A stretch of DNA of 64,000 nucleotides from Ziziphus jujuba (Eukaryota; Streptophyta; Magnoliopsida; Rosales; Rhamnaceae), in NCBI RefSeq assembly GCF_031755915.1, contig NC_083389.1, positions 26,605,501 to 26,669,500 of the forward strand. The letters are read 5' to 3'. Numbering within the stretch: the first letter of the stretch is position 1; every line of letters begins with the position of its first letter. The notes under the pieces are model-generated. The model saw only the letters and a program-made list of their open reading frames with translations. It was not told the origin of the DNA and made no database searches. Below, in pieces: positions 24,628 to 36,783 of this stretch. The position numbers were made by a program, and so were the translations under genes.

Positions 24628-27600
24628 TCATACCACATACCTAAACTGATTAGGGTTATCTTCGTCTCTTTCCAAGTAGTCTCGAGTGATCAGGCTCTCA
24701 ATCCGCTTTTTAATCAAATTGTAGTCGGGCTAAAAAAGAGAATTGAATGAAAACCACTGGGTTAAAACTAAAGAAATGAAACGGGAATTATATGATATCA
24801 GGATAAAAAGATACAAGTACTGCAAGAACCTCAAATATGTGACCCAACTGCTCGACACACTCCATAACCAACTGCTGATGACCCAAAACTTTACGGCTCT
24901 TCATGATGCGCACAATTGAGGCATCAATAGCATACCGTCTGTCCATGTCTACATCTTCAATTACTTTCTTCTTTTCATCCAAAGGTGGCAGATCGATCTG
25001 CATAAGGAACAATATAATAAACCATCACTCACACAAATTAGAAAAATAAGAGACAATTACAAGCTTTAGAACCTAGTTACCTTGATTCTCCTCATTTTAT
25101 CAGTAAACTTCGAGTTGAACTCAAAGTGATCAATAGGAGAGATTGTTTTCGTGTTAGGCTCCTTGTTTAGGATCTTATACTTGGCACATGACAATGAATG
25201 GAGCAGTCTAACGACATCATCATCGCTCAAGTTTAACTGAGTCATGATCTCTGAATAACTCAATCTGTCTGAGGAATTAAATAGAAGCAGGGCACATGCC
25301 TAAAAGGAGAAAAGAGAACTGCTTCAGCAACAGAGAACATTATCACCAAATCCTCAACAATGAAATGTGGGGGGTGAAAGAATCTACGCTAAGAACTATG
25401 TAATATATCACCTGAGAAGTCGTGACAATCAACTCCATCGTTTTTGGTTCAAATTTGCCACTGATTTTACAACTACCTAAGGAGTATATCCATGTAAGAC
25501 TTCTATGCTTTGTTTTTGTCTGATAGAATTCTCTGAAGACTTCAACACACTTAACCTAAAAGAAAAAAAAAAAAAGATGTTAATAACTCCCAGAATGTTG
25601 TGTTGAACCTAACACACACTTAATCTTGGAATGTTGTGTGTGTGTTTGAGAGAGAGAGGGGGAAGTTCTAAGTCTCAACAGAAGCTGAAATATACCATCT
25701 CAGCTGGAAGGTTGAGGTCGAAAGACTTGTAACTTGGCCAGGAGCCAGTGGTCAAAACGGTTACAGTCAAATCAATCCCCAGATATGCATGTGGTTTATT
25801 ATTTAGGTACCCCTCAAAGCTGGTTTGATTGTCCTTCGCCAATGTGAAATCTGTAACCTATAAAAGCAAAAATAGCATTTTCTCAGATTCCCACTTGTTT
25901 ACTCACATATAACATAAAAAATATAGAAGTATTATCCAAGGCAACCAACCATCTCCTCCATCTTTGACATGAACTGTCCGCCACACAGCTGCTTAAGTTT
26001 TGTCAAAATAAACCTCTCATGGTCATCACTAGCACTCTTATCAAAGAGAAGACGTCGAGCAAGCTTTCTCCTGTCAGTCATGTACCATGGATCAGTCAAT
26101 CCAATTTCTTCTATTTTCAAATGAAACAGTAACAAAACCATCTACAACCTAAAAAGAAAAGAAAATTCCAAAATTAATAAATTTTTATTTCAGTTGAAAG
26201 CTATGCAGTACCTACAGAGCTCACCAAACAAGTCTTTGTCAATAATAAAAGCTAGCATCTTCACGATCTGGACAAAAATTAAGGTTTGATCACAAAATTC
26301 TACATGTTTTAAGAAATTGAACACAAGCAACAGCACATTTCAGTGTAGCACACCTTTTCAAGTATCTCCTCAATTGCTTCGTCACTCAGTTTCTTACTTC
26401 CACCTTTCTTAAGGATATTATCACAAACTGCGGCTAATAGTTCTGCACTTGAGCTTCCAGCAACACCCTTATTACAAATGACCTCAAAAGCTTGCCTGAG
26501 GGCCTGCAGGGGAAAATCCAGTTTAGAGGAAGCATTTGCTGATATAAATTCAATTGTGAAGACGTTTAGAGATACAAACCTTGCGAGAAAGTTTATGATT
26601 TTGGAAGGAATCACTGACATGAGCTAGATATTTGTCATGCAGCTCAATGACTTTTGTAACAAAATCCTGAAGTACCAAAATTAACATTAATTTTCACCTA
26701 AGATGACCAGCTCAGCCTAAGTTTTAGAAGTAAGCCATGAAGTTACCCGTCCCTGCAGACCAATCACATCCTTCTTATCTGCCTGAGGCACAAATACTCA
26801 GCACCAAATACAGTGAGCAATGCAAACAGAGATAAAAAGAACTCAATAATGGACTTCTTATACCAATATAAAAGGCATATCCATCATTTGGCAGTAGATT
26901 TTATGCAAAGAGAAACATTTGTTTTATTTCATAGTTCATGTAATAGACCGTTTTCTGCAGGTTTAACAGCTAATAATTGAAATATTAGTCAATGTAAAAT
27001 GAATTTCCATAAGGAAATGTTTGTGAAAATGAATCTTTTCAGGGTGTAACAGTTATATTAATTAAAACAAAAGATGTTCAGGGCAAGGACCTTCTTGTTG
27101 CTAGCTGCATCTTCAGCCTGTTTGACTAAGGCCATTCCTTCAGCAGTAACATGCTGCATCATGGAATATGATATAAGAACACATAGGCATAAAATGAGAA
27201 AGCAAAAGATGTATAAGAAGCAAAACCATATTTGAAGTATACAAACCTGCTTAAATATGTTAGACACAACATCGAGGCCTTTAGGAATCTTAGAAAAGAG
27301 CCTGAACATTCTAGACAAATCCTCTACCTGAAACAACCAGCAAAAATGGGTGAGATGAAAGACTTAAAAAAGTTATTTGGTTAACTAATTTTCTCCAATT
27401 TAAGACATTACCTTATCATCTCTAAGTAAAGCATGGCATCCAGAGTGCTCTTTCTCAAGCAATTGGGTTGCATACACAGACAACAGCTCATGTTGAACTT
27501 TCTAGAAAAAGCACATCACAACCAAAGTAGTCGGAATCTAGAATGTCATGGCAAAAGATGAAACCAATAAAATAAATTACCGTTTAGCCAAAACAAATTC

Positions 27601-28617
27601 CTAGCTAAACATGCTCCATTCATATTCACAGACTAACTACACCTAAAAGGTGGATTTATAATACAAAATCAATAACAAACCTCCAGCAGCTTTGGCTCAC
27701 TACTAGAGTGCAAGTAATGAGCAACTCTATCTTTCTCCCGTCTTAAACATTCCTCTGCCTGGAATTTGCAACAAGATGCATTAAAGATTATCTAATATGG
27801 ACAAAAAATATGTGCTGCAACCACATAAAAAAAACAAGAAAAATTTTACCTTTAGCATATAATCTGGACAAGAATATTCTAGAATCCAATTTGAAGCTTT
27901 TCGAGAATAATAGGCAGCTGTGTCTTTAAGCATGGCTTCTTCAAAATCATTTTGATAGTGATCCATTTGTCCCATCCCGACCTCAACAAAGATATCCAAA
28001 ACATTCTTCAATAGAGCTCGATCAATCTGCTCTCCTTCACGTTCTTGGTGAATCTGATTTGCACAGTCTCGTCAAAACTTTTGACAACTACAGAAATAAG
28101 ATCCTTGATTTAGAAAAAGATTTGAACTTACCAAAGAAATTACAGCATCACTTACTTTTGCATTTAATTCCTGGTAGACCTGAATATTTAAAACAGAAAT
28201 GCACATCATATTATTGCAAAGAACCTTAAAAAGAATACGCAAACCGTGGCATACCTGATCATGGAAGCATTTTAGTCCAACTTCAGTGAGGGGCTGAAGT
28301 GACCTTCGTGCCACAAAGTACTTGTCCAGATAACGGAAGAATTTAGCGAGCCACCTAACCATGATTTTATAGTTTGCCCATCTTTTCACAAGCTCCCTCA
28401 GCATAAACTCATCATGTTTCAGAATGTGCAACCATAAGAATAAAAGTGAAACCAAAAGTAAAAAGAAAACACCAAACGTATAGAGCATCACGTAATCTTC
28501 AGAGCTAAACGGTGGCTCGGGCAGCCCTTCCAAAATTTTCTTCAACTTTGTGATACCCTTCTGCATAAATTCCCATCCTTCCTCCAAGTCAATCGTCTTG
28601 CGCTCGTTCATCGTCAT
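24628..28617 (-). CDS. CUL1: CUL1-like cullin with exon 1 fused to exon 3 (exon 2 deleted)
   Basis: Exons on the minus strand: 28255-28617, 28132-28179, 27850-28053, 27681-27758, 27412-27501, 27247-27327, 27091-27153, 26747-26782, 26580-26666, 26354-26503, 26212-26267, 25950-26070, 25696-25857, 25412-25555, 25081-25299, 24830-24997 and 24628-24729. All borders are GT/AG, phases agree and no stop interrupts, giving about 723 aa against about 738 for Arabidopsis CUL1. CUL1 is the SCF scaffold: its N-terminus binds SKP1/F-box proteins, its C-terminus RBX1. Seen here: cullin repeats, [11 protein letters not shown] in the cullin-homology region, the neddylation lysine in IVRIMK (about K667) and a winged-helix end. 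Residues 48-66 are a 19-residue hydrophobic insert from intron 1 replacing about 40 residues of exons 2-3. Start chosen at MTMN, as in unit L; a codon upstream (28632) is possible. It may be an expressed variant or a young pseudogene. Confidence 0.75.
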
Positions 28618-29125
28618 CTTACCGCTCTTCAATTCTTAAAAATCTGCAAAAATGAACAAGAAATGTAAATATCCAAACACTTAGATCGACACCCCCCAAT
28701 TCTTAAAATCCCCAAAGCATAAAACAAAAACCGAAACTAAATAAATCTTAATCTGATTTATGGAGATGGTAAGTGGACTTGATCATATGAATTTTTAGAT
28801 TTATTATTATTTTTATTATTTATGAGCAAACAACTTTGACTTTTATATATATATATTTTTAATAGCTGTGAGAGACTGATTTCGTATAATGTTAAATGAT
28901 CTCACTGTTTACGTTTCATTTTTTTGTTGTTGTTTGACTTTGCCTACCTGCTCTATTGAAGCTGTGATCAGATCATAACTCGCCCCCCTGACCACATGAT
29001 CTAGAAGGTTGGGCCATCTATGTTTAGATGCCTAATTTCTAAATATAAAAATAAATTTTTCCAAAAATAAATGAAAAAGAAAAAATTAATGTTATGACTT
29101 ATATAAATTAGACTTGAATTTAAAC

Positions 29126-29181
29126 ATCATCAAAATATTGTTTTTTTTTTTTTTTCGGGTGAATATCATCAAAATATTGTT
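29126..29181. repeat. Poly(T)-stub micro-insertion with 17-bp target duplication
   Basis: A 22-bp insert (29143-29164), T13 followed by CGGGTGAAT, lies between perfect 17-bp copies ATCATCAAAATATTGTT (29126-29142 and 29165-29181). Unit L has one copy and no insert (about 16295-16315). On the minus strand the insert reads ATTCACCCG then A13. Confidence 0.85.
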
Positions 29182-29823
29182 GGCACCAGGTTAAATACAT
29201 AAATTTAATAAGTTTAAAAATATAAGTATCTATTTTTATTCGTATTTATTTTAAAATATAAATAATTATTTTTATTCATATTTATTCAAAATCTGAGATT
29301 CTATAATTCCCAAAAGAAGAAAAAATATGGTCAAAAATTGTCTAACCAAAAAAAAAAAAAAAAAAAAACCATGGTCGAAATAGTGAAATATTTGAGAGAG
29401 AAAATTCAATTTAGCTTAACACTCTATATAATTTAGCACGGTGGATTTATTACAATGGCGGAGATTTGGATTCATTGCTGCAATTAATTGTCTTTTTCGT
29501 TTTATTGAAATATTGTAGCGATTAATTATCATACACATAATATGCCACACTTTTCTTAAAATACCAGAAAGACCCTTTGCCACAAATTCACTGCCACATC
29601 AACATTATTTGTGTAATAAATGATTTTCTATATTACACTCATATTTTTTTAAAAAAAATTAAATTATAATCAGATATTTTTATAAAATTATATCAATATA
29701 AAAACAAAAATATTCGATTATAATAAAAAATACTTAAAAAAAATATGCTATATATCTTTTCTTTCATGGTCTTCTTTTAAAACCATGTGTCATGTGATGG
29801 AACACAAAAAGATCAATATTTCA

Positions 29824-29923
29824 GACAAGGGTAGCTCAATTGGTATGAATACCACCATCCAAGCCTAATGAGCGGGTTCGAATCTAGGGGGCAAGGATTG
29901 CTTGGGGCATAGCAAAAAAGCGG
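29824..29923 (+). mobile_element. tRNA-derived SINE-like insertion, unit R only
   Basis: A 100-bp insert lies between two perfect 11-bp copies TCAATATTTCA (29813-29823 and 29924-29934). It holds a pol III A box (TAGCTCAATTGG, 29832-29843) and B box (GGTTCGAATCT, 29875-29885) 43 bp apart, as in a tRNA gene, and ends with a short A-rich tail (29913-29919). Unit L at about 16920 has the site without the insert. No tRNA cloverleaf is completed, so this is a SINE rather than a tRNA gene. I do not assign a named family. Confidence 0.8.
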
Positions 29924-30166
29924 TCAATATTTCAAAAAAAAAAAAAAATGCCGGTCCCTTTGCTTGTTTTATTATATAGACAGTAAAGTTTTGGCACTCT
30001 ATTTATACCAATATTTTTGGTATAAAATAATTAAAAAAATATAATATATGGATTATAGGTAAAAAAAAAAAAATTATATATATATATATATTGATTTTTA
30101 AAAATATAAAGTTTTGCAATTATTTTTATATTGAAAATGTAAAAAATTCGCCTAACCATGTTATTG

Positions 30167-30222
30167 AATAAAATTATCTTAATTCTGTTACCAAAAAAAT
30201 AAAAATAAAATTATCTTAATTC
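30167..30222. repeat. Poly(A)-stub micro-insertion with 19-bp target duplication
   Basis: TGTTACC plus an A-rich run (30186-30203, 18 bp) lies between perfect 19-bp copies AATAAAATTATCTTAATTC (30167-30185 and 30204-30222). Unit L near 18438-18465 has a single copy and no insert. Confidence 0.85.
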
Positions 30223-30639
30223 ATATAAACAACCATATATAAACGAGTAATATAAAAATATTTATCATTTTTTTATATGTTAAACTAAATATTATAATAT
30301 ATGAAGAGCAAACAAAAAGGTGCTATCACCAAAAAAGAAAAAATGTTAATTGAACTTTAAAAAAACTTACATTTAAATATATTTTTGATTATAAAATAAA
30401 ATAAAATAAAATTCTCTTTCTTTTGATTAATTAAAATTTGGTGAGGAAGGTAGTCTATGATACATGAAGTTTTCTGATTAATTTACTAGGTTTTTGGTGT
30501 ATTTGCATATGATGTCGTAAATCACATCATGGCTTATTTTCTTGGTAAATAAGAAAAAAAAATTTATGTTTCAAATTACCGAAGAAATAATTGAAGAAAT
30601 TAATTAGAGCTTATACATGCAAATCAAGAATTCTCCTAC

Positions 30640-31800
30640 AATCACCTCATGAACGAAAAAACTAGATGTCCCATGTATAGCATCAATGATCCCATAAGTG
30701 CTTGTGTCTTAAAAGGGGCTTTGGGAAAGCTTTTCGTCTCCATGCCACAAAGATTCTTCTGCTTTTATGCCATAAAGTTGGGACAATTATATGAGGCAAG
30801 AAAAGTTAATTTCTCCATAGTTGCCAATTGATGTCTTCAGCAAAAGGTTAGGAACAATCCAAAAAGCTGATCAATAGAGATGATTATGTTCATCATCCAT
30901 TACTGAATTCCATTTCCATAAAATGATTCTGGATCATTTTTTCCTGTAAGGTATGTAATCTAACTTTATGAACATCATCAAAATATCAAACATCTCTAAA
31001 CCAATCAATCCCAGTCCGAGTTGTGATGTACAATGAATTTTTTTTCCCTTCCATAAACTATCTAGTAGATACCAACATGCATTGTTTTTAGGTTTCACCT
31101 AAAAACAATGCACTACCACCAATATCCATAGCTTGTTCCCATCTTTTGCATAATAATCCAGCTTATAAACATAAAATTGATTTTAATGATACTCTTCATC
31201 ATCATCATCATCATCATCATCATTATCATCATCATCATCAATAGTAAAGTCTCCAATTGGAATTGGCAGCTCAGTACTTATAATGTTTCAACTTTCATAG
31301 GAAAATAATAATCAAAGTTCCAAACTTCAACTGAGCTATTCAAGGACCCAAATATATGGTTTTTATTATATTGCGATGCATAGAGGTGATTATTGTGGTA
31401 CGTTATATCTAATAAGAATGAATGTTCTCCGTCACCAAACGAAGTCCATTCATTCAAAATATTGTTTTTGTTGTCCTCGTTGTCTTTATGGTTGTAGATT
31501 GCAAGTTGTGTCCATTTTCCTATCACTAATTTGGTTTCGTAGCCATACATAATTACAATTGAAAAGCTTTTGGCACGAGATCGCCTTGGATCAGACGAAA
31601 GAATAGCTTTAGAAACAAAAACATGCCTACCAAGGACGTTCTTAAGACCTTGCAACATGTTCTTAAGCTTGTGAACCTTTTGCTCCGTGAAATTGAAGAA
31701 GCAGGAATGGCTGTTGTGTTTATGAGTAGGAAGCATCAGCAATGAAGATTGATTTAATAATGGAGGGGTATAGGAATTTACAGCATTGTACCAACATGAA
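30640..31800 (-). pseudogene. DUF295 F-box protein pseudogene, unit R and flank
   Basis: The longest readable piece (31278-31742) shows DUF295 features of plant SKIP23/KIB-like F-box proteins: LMLPTHKHNSHSCFFNF, AILSSDP, a YHNNHLYAS-type segment and VEVWNFDYYFP. The frame breaks at 31278, continues in another frame through PIPIGDFTID and an aspartate run encoded by an ATC repeat (31197-31242), then weakly into FYVYKLDYY. The F-box domain itself is not found upstream. Intact family members pair a SKP1-binding F-box with a DUF295 domain; this copy keeps only part of the second. Confidence 0.7.
31197..31242. repeat. (ATC)n trinucleotide tract inside F-box relic
   Basis: About 15 near-perfect ATC units. 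Antisense to the listed strand order they encode an Asp run in the DUF295 relic reading frame. Confidence 0.85.
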
Positions 31801-32135
31801 CAAACAGCTTTGAAATTTCTTTACCCAAAACAAAAGAAAAAAAAAAGTTCTGAGATAACGATTTTATGACACTGGTAAAACCTCTCGGCGGAAAAAATAT
31901 ATAGATATACAAACAAACACACACTGATAAAATTTCTCAGACTTTATACATACAGACATATCTATATATATCTATAAATGAATCACCATTTGATGGAACT
32001 CAAAGTGGACATTATTTGGAGAAACCAGCTATTTGCTGTTTTCTTTTATGGGCTGCAAAGTTTTTGCAGTCAAACTTATGCAAAAACAAAAGTATCATCA
32101 TAATATACAGATTTTCTAAACTCCATGTTTAACAA
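31801..32135. other. Spacer, no gene seen
   Basis: AT-rich region between the DUF295 relic and the stop codon of the N-terminal cullin gene; likely holds the 3' untranslated region of the latter. Confidence 0.4.
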
Positions 32136-34874
32136 TCATCCCACATAATAGCTTTCAACATTCAACAGAACCTCATCAAGTTGTTTCTTTTCTTGCAGTT
32201 CACTTGCATATACAGAGAGCAATTCATGCTGAACAACCTGCCAGAGAATCAATAGTTTATATATAAAAAAAGGAGGAAAACAATGAGTAAAATAAAGCAA
32301 TATAGTCAATAAATTTTTCAGCCATGGAATTCAAGGAAGAGTACACCATGTTTTTGATGATCAAAAAGGCTTTACCAAAGAGATCTTGACTAAGTGTTTT
32401 GACACATAGAATGGACAATATGGTGATGTGGTCGACATAAATTTTGCAGTTCCACACCTACAAGGTCTTTATGTATGATAGAAGTCTAAGAGTAAACCAA
32501 CCTCCAATAACTTCTTCTGCAGTCCGGCTGGTAGGTAGTACGAAATTCTGTCTCTTTCGTGTTTCAAGCAATCTTCGACCTTAATTTCCATGAAGTTGAA
32601 AAGGGAAAATTGAACAGTCATTTCAATATAAAATATATGTTAATATACTAACTAAAGGAGAAGCTGCATTGAGAATGACCTTAAGCATGTATTCTTTGTA
32701 CGGTTCACTTGTAATCCAATTTGAGGCTTTCTGAGAATAAAATGCAGCAGTGTGTTTTGCCAAATCATCTTCAAAGTCTCTCGTATAGTTCATCAAGTCT
32801 TTTCCGATTTCCGTGTAGATGGCCACAACATTCTTCACTATAACTTGATGAATCTGCTCTCCTTCACGCTCTCGATCGATCTGAATGGCAATCTCAACAA
32901 TTCCATAAAATACAAAAGTGAAAATGATACTTTGTGTTGCTTAGAATGTATAAGGGAGGCCTTTTGGTCGGTCATACTCAAGTCAAGAGGGAAGCTTTTC
33001 ATTGACCTAAAAATTAGTGAAAGGATCAAAGAAACTGTCATAGATTCTCAAGCTGATCCATTACCATGATGGGGCATGAGCATAGTGAAGAAAAGTTGGT
33101 TCACATCGGGGACTGGAATTTAGCCCCTCTTTTCTTTTCTAGGCTGCTCATAAAAGAAAAGTATAACTACCAAGGCCTGGTAAGGTATATAATTTGACAA
33201 GCAAATGGTTCACATTGGGGAACGGAATTTAGCCCTTCTTTACCCTTCTTGGTTGCACATAAAAAAAAAAAGTATAACTACCAAGACCTGGTAAGGAAAA
33301 TAATGTGACAAGCAAATAACAAGAAAAGACTATATTAGATGTAAAAGCGACTTTATCACCTTCTCTATAATAAACAAATTACTTAGTAGTGAAAAGGGCT
33401 TGCAGGCAAGTTCAATAAGCTTTTCAAAACAAGGAAAATGGGTTGGATGAGTGTTTAGTGGGTGTGTTATAACTAAACAGTATCAATCGAACAAAAGGAA
33501 CTGGACATTACATACCATAGATATTGCAGCACCTCTTATTTGACTATTAATTTTGCCGAAAACCTGAAACTCATAAGACAATATCCCTTTTAACAAATAT
33601 GCATGAAGACCAATCTGGCTTTATAGAAAATGAAAATGATAAAAAGTTTAGGCTTTGTAAAGATATTCAACTGTACCAAGTCATAGAAGGACAAGGAGCT
33701 AATCTCTCTGAGCGAAGGTTGCTTTTGTATGGTAGTGAAATATCTGTCAAGATATCCAAAGAATCTAGATAGCCAATAAGTCATGGTTTTTTGATTTTGC
33801 CATCTTCTTTCTAGTTCTTGCAACAAAATCTCATCCTTCTTTCCTAGTAGAGATGGCAATACCTGTGGTTACCAACAGAAAAAGCAATAAAAATCAACGC
33901 TGAAGTTTGGTGCTTCCAAGCAAATATATCCTGTCTATAAGATGAATATTGCACTGACCTTGAGAGTAATATAGTCTTCAAAGGCTTTCCTATATAGATC
34001 GTACAACTTCTTAGAATTCTCATAGCTACCTCTTCCAGGTCCACCCAAATCATATACAATTCTGATTTTCTGAGTTAAGAAAGTGCAAATCTATCTGAAA
34101 CGAATCAAAATAAATAAGGCATTCTCTGATTATTTCTACCGAATATAATGCAGTTAATAATCATGATATATTGGAAGCTTAGAATCTAGATTTCAGCTTC
34201 TATTGTTTCGTCAAGTAGAAAATAAAAAATCAGTAGGCCATCTCATTGATTAGCTGGTGGCTTAATTTAAACTGTTCCAAAAACTTGTTTTTTGCACCAA
34301 GAAGTGGAGAGGGGAAAGTAAAGTTTAATATAGGCAATGAACTATAAAAAGGCAGTTATCTTAGAGCCATTTCACCTAAACGCAGAAAATCAAAGGACGA
34401 AACTCATTACCCAAATCAATATATAAGCAAATCAGAATTGGGAAAAGCAGAGAACTAATTTGATAGATGAAATCTAACATCCACATCTGACTCTCATTGT
34501 TGTTCATCTGGTTCTACAAAAAAGTTCTTCTCTATGATACTAAACCTTTATAATTATGAAAACAACAAAACACATTACAATTCAGCCACTACAAACAAAG
34601 AAAACCCATTACAATTCAGCCACTTCTTATTCTTAATGATGCTAAATAGCTAATACAATGAAATACAGGAAAGCTTTAAAAAATAACCAACAAATTCTAA
34701 GCAAAATGTTAATGAACATGTAAAAGGATACGTGTAGTACTCAATGTATTCATCAGCTGTGAAGGGATTGTTATCAATCCCTTCAACCACATTAATCACT
34801 CTGTCAACTGCTCCTTGCAAAATTGCCCATCCTTGTTCAAAATCGATGGGTTTTTGAATATTGTCGACCGCCAT
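32136..34874 (-). CDS. Cullin-like protein consisting only of the N-terminal cullin-repeat region
   Basis: Exons on the minus strand: 34732-34874, 33959-34061, 33677-33862, 33516-33563, 32680-32880, 32502-32579 and 32136-32237. They use GT/AG borders at the same positions as CUL1 exons 1-7, phases agree, and they total 861 nt (286 aa). The product starts MAVDNIQKPIDFEQGWAILQ and aligns with CUL1 through KLYDLYRKAFEDYI, RWQNQKTMTYWLSRFFGYLD, EREGEQI, FYSQKASNW and [13 protein letters not shown], then stops 21 residues after exon 7 would normally end. There is no cullin-homology, RBX1-binding or neddylation region. It is far more diverged from CUL1 than units L and R are from each other, yet the frame is clean, which suggests it was kept for some time. 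If made, it could bind adaptor proteins without recruiting an E2. A recently truncated pseudogene is the alternative. Confidence 0.6.
33097..33316. repeat. 109-bp tandem duplication in an intron of the N-terminal cullin gene
   Basis: Units 33097-33205 and 33206-33316 both start TGGTTCACAT and share the core AAGTATAACTACCAAG and GACAAGCAAA, with scattered mismatches. They lie in the intron between cullin exons 4 and 5. Confidence 0.7.
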
Positions 34875-35486
34875 GCTTGAAGGGTCAGAAGCTGAAGCAA
34901 CGAGCTCTACTATGCAGCACCAGATTGCAGCAAATTTGATCCTGGAGGTCTTCATGCTGGTTGTAGTGTGAGCTTGGTTTCTCAGAGTTTCTTTGACTGC
35001 CAGCTCTGGGAGACCATAAGTTGAGGAAAGTAATAATTTAGAAGTCAACCAAAATAAATTGAGAAAAGTATTTTCAAAGTTCTTAAAAAAGAATTCGTCC
35101 ACAAAAAATAAAATAAAGCACCACTTTGTATGATTTTTCTCAAGAACAAAAATTACGTGGTGGAATAAATAGTCCAACTTAAAGAGCCATGAAAATTATT
35201 GGTTTCATTTCTTTAGGAAAAATAATAACAATAAATACTAATAATAATAATAATAATTTCACAAATAAAAGAAAGTGGTACCGGATAGACGGTAACAGGC
35301 TTCTTTTTAGGTGTGATAGAGATTGTCAAAACCCAATTTCAGAAATTTGGGCCACAGCCCAATTTCAAAGCCTTTTTTGGAATCGGTAACACAATTGAGG
35401 GCTAAATAACTGTTACACTTTTTTAGTTATTTTATTTTTTTAAAAACAAAATAACATCCCTCGGTCAAATTAAATTTGTTGTTAAA

Positions 35487-35531
35487 TGTTAATGATAGTT
35501 ATTTTCAAAAAAAAAAATGTTAATAATAGTT
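35487..35531. repeat. Poly(A)-stub micro-insertion with 14-bp target duplication
   Basis: ATTTTC followed by an A run (35501-35517) lies between TGTTAATGATAGTT (35487-35500) and a one-mismatch copy (35518-35531). No paralogous empty site is available here. Confidence 0.6.
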
Positions 35532-36014
35532 TAGGTGACGTGAAAAATTCATGTGTATATGCATGTGTTTGTATAATTTTTTTTTTTTTTTTGGTGAATA
35601 TAATTGAAACTTGTTTAGTGTGTTTTATTTGTTAATTTCTTTTTGATTTTTTATTTATTTGTTTATTTTTTAACATATAGCATTTAATTAATTTCTTCAT
35701 TTTTTTTTTTAACCAATAAACATTATATACACAGGGGTTATTTCATTAAGTGATTTTTTTCTTTTTACCCAGAATTATGGCATATATATCATCTAGGCCA
35801 TTGAGGTTTTCAAATCCCATAATGTTTAAAGGAAGATGAATTACGAATCTCATATTCATAAATGATAGTTACGGGAAAAGTCAATACATTTTATCTTTTG
35901 TACACTATTGGATAAAGACCATTTCAATGCATATATTATTAATGCATAAGGTTAATTACAAAATGTAGCTACATCACAACAATACTGAAGATCGAACAAT
36001 ACGTAAATATGTGT

Positions 36015-36051
<37 letters not shown>

Positions 36052-36123
36052 GCAATTAATGGCCATTATCAAAATTAACATAATCTCCATCATATATATA
36101 AGTTTGTCTTTTTCTCATGATGA

Positions 36124-36168
<45 letters not shown>

Positions 36169-36295
36169 AAATAAATTACATGTAATAGGTTCGGCAATTC
36201 ATTATAGATAGTGAATTACATGCATTATTCTGGATAACATGGTCGTGCTCGCATTTTATACCAAACAAATATATATATATGTATATATATATATA

Positions 36296-36352
36296 GTGAG
36301 GTTACGGTGTGGATGGTCCGCATACGGATTAGCACCAAAAACGAAGTTTTTT

Positions 36353-36405
<53 letters not shown>

Positions 36406-36520
36406 TTTGCTGTATATATATAATAATAAAATTGATAGTTTTTTAAAAAAATGTTGACTTTGGTGTCGGTCCACATGGCTTTGGTGCTGGTCCACATACG
36501 GACCGTCTGTAACCTTACTC
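36296..36520. mobile_element. MITE with about 30-bp imperfect terminal inverted repeats (MITE-1)
   Basis: The left end (36296-36328) and the reverse complement of the right end (36491-36520) align over about 30 bases around GTTAC, GGTCCG and CATACGGA. The flanks are TA repeats. The interior has a perfect TA tract (36357-36400). No transposase frame is present. The TIR resembles that of MITE-2 at 39704. Confidence 0.7.
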
Positions 36521-36751
36521 TTTATATATATAGATATATATTCACTAAAATGCATTGCAGATATGGATATACATCTTGGTGAACTAGCATATCAACACTC
36601 AATCTAGAGCTAGCAGCTATCCACAAAAGAATGTCAGATTTTTTTTAACTTGCATGCATTCAGTGTACATGTTTGATGTGTATCCGCAGCCTCTCAACCA
36701 TGACCCAAAAAATTTCCTTCTAGGGGAAAATATATGAAGGAAGAGATGTAC

Positions 36752-36783
<32 letters not shown>

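Larger units (their letters stand above)
28618..30639. other. AT-rich spacer upstream of CUL1-R, with small insertions
   Basis: Aligns with 15860-18900 of unit L. About 110 bp near 28880-29000 have no match in unit L. It carries the SINE-like element and two poly(A)-stub insertions listed separately. The junction near 30150 marks a deletion of the cullin fragment still present in unit L. No gene is seen. Confidence 0.55.

Noticed and set aside
31278..31742. 154-codon frame as a functional F-box gene
   Set aside because: It lacks an F-box, breaks inside the DUF295 domain and resumes in another frame; listed as pseudogene.
35560..35615. Poly(T) run with GGTGAATATAATT as a further tail-only insertion
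   Set aside because: The flanking repeat is only about 7 bases (TATAATT) in AT-rich sequence, which can arise by chance.
36225..36555. Open frames rich in Ile and Tyr on both strands
   Set aside because: They only translate the TA repeats; the residues alternate Tyr-Ile as expected from (TATA)n.
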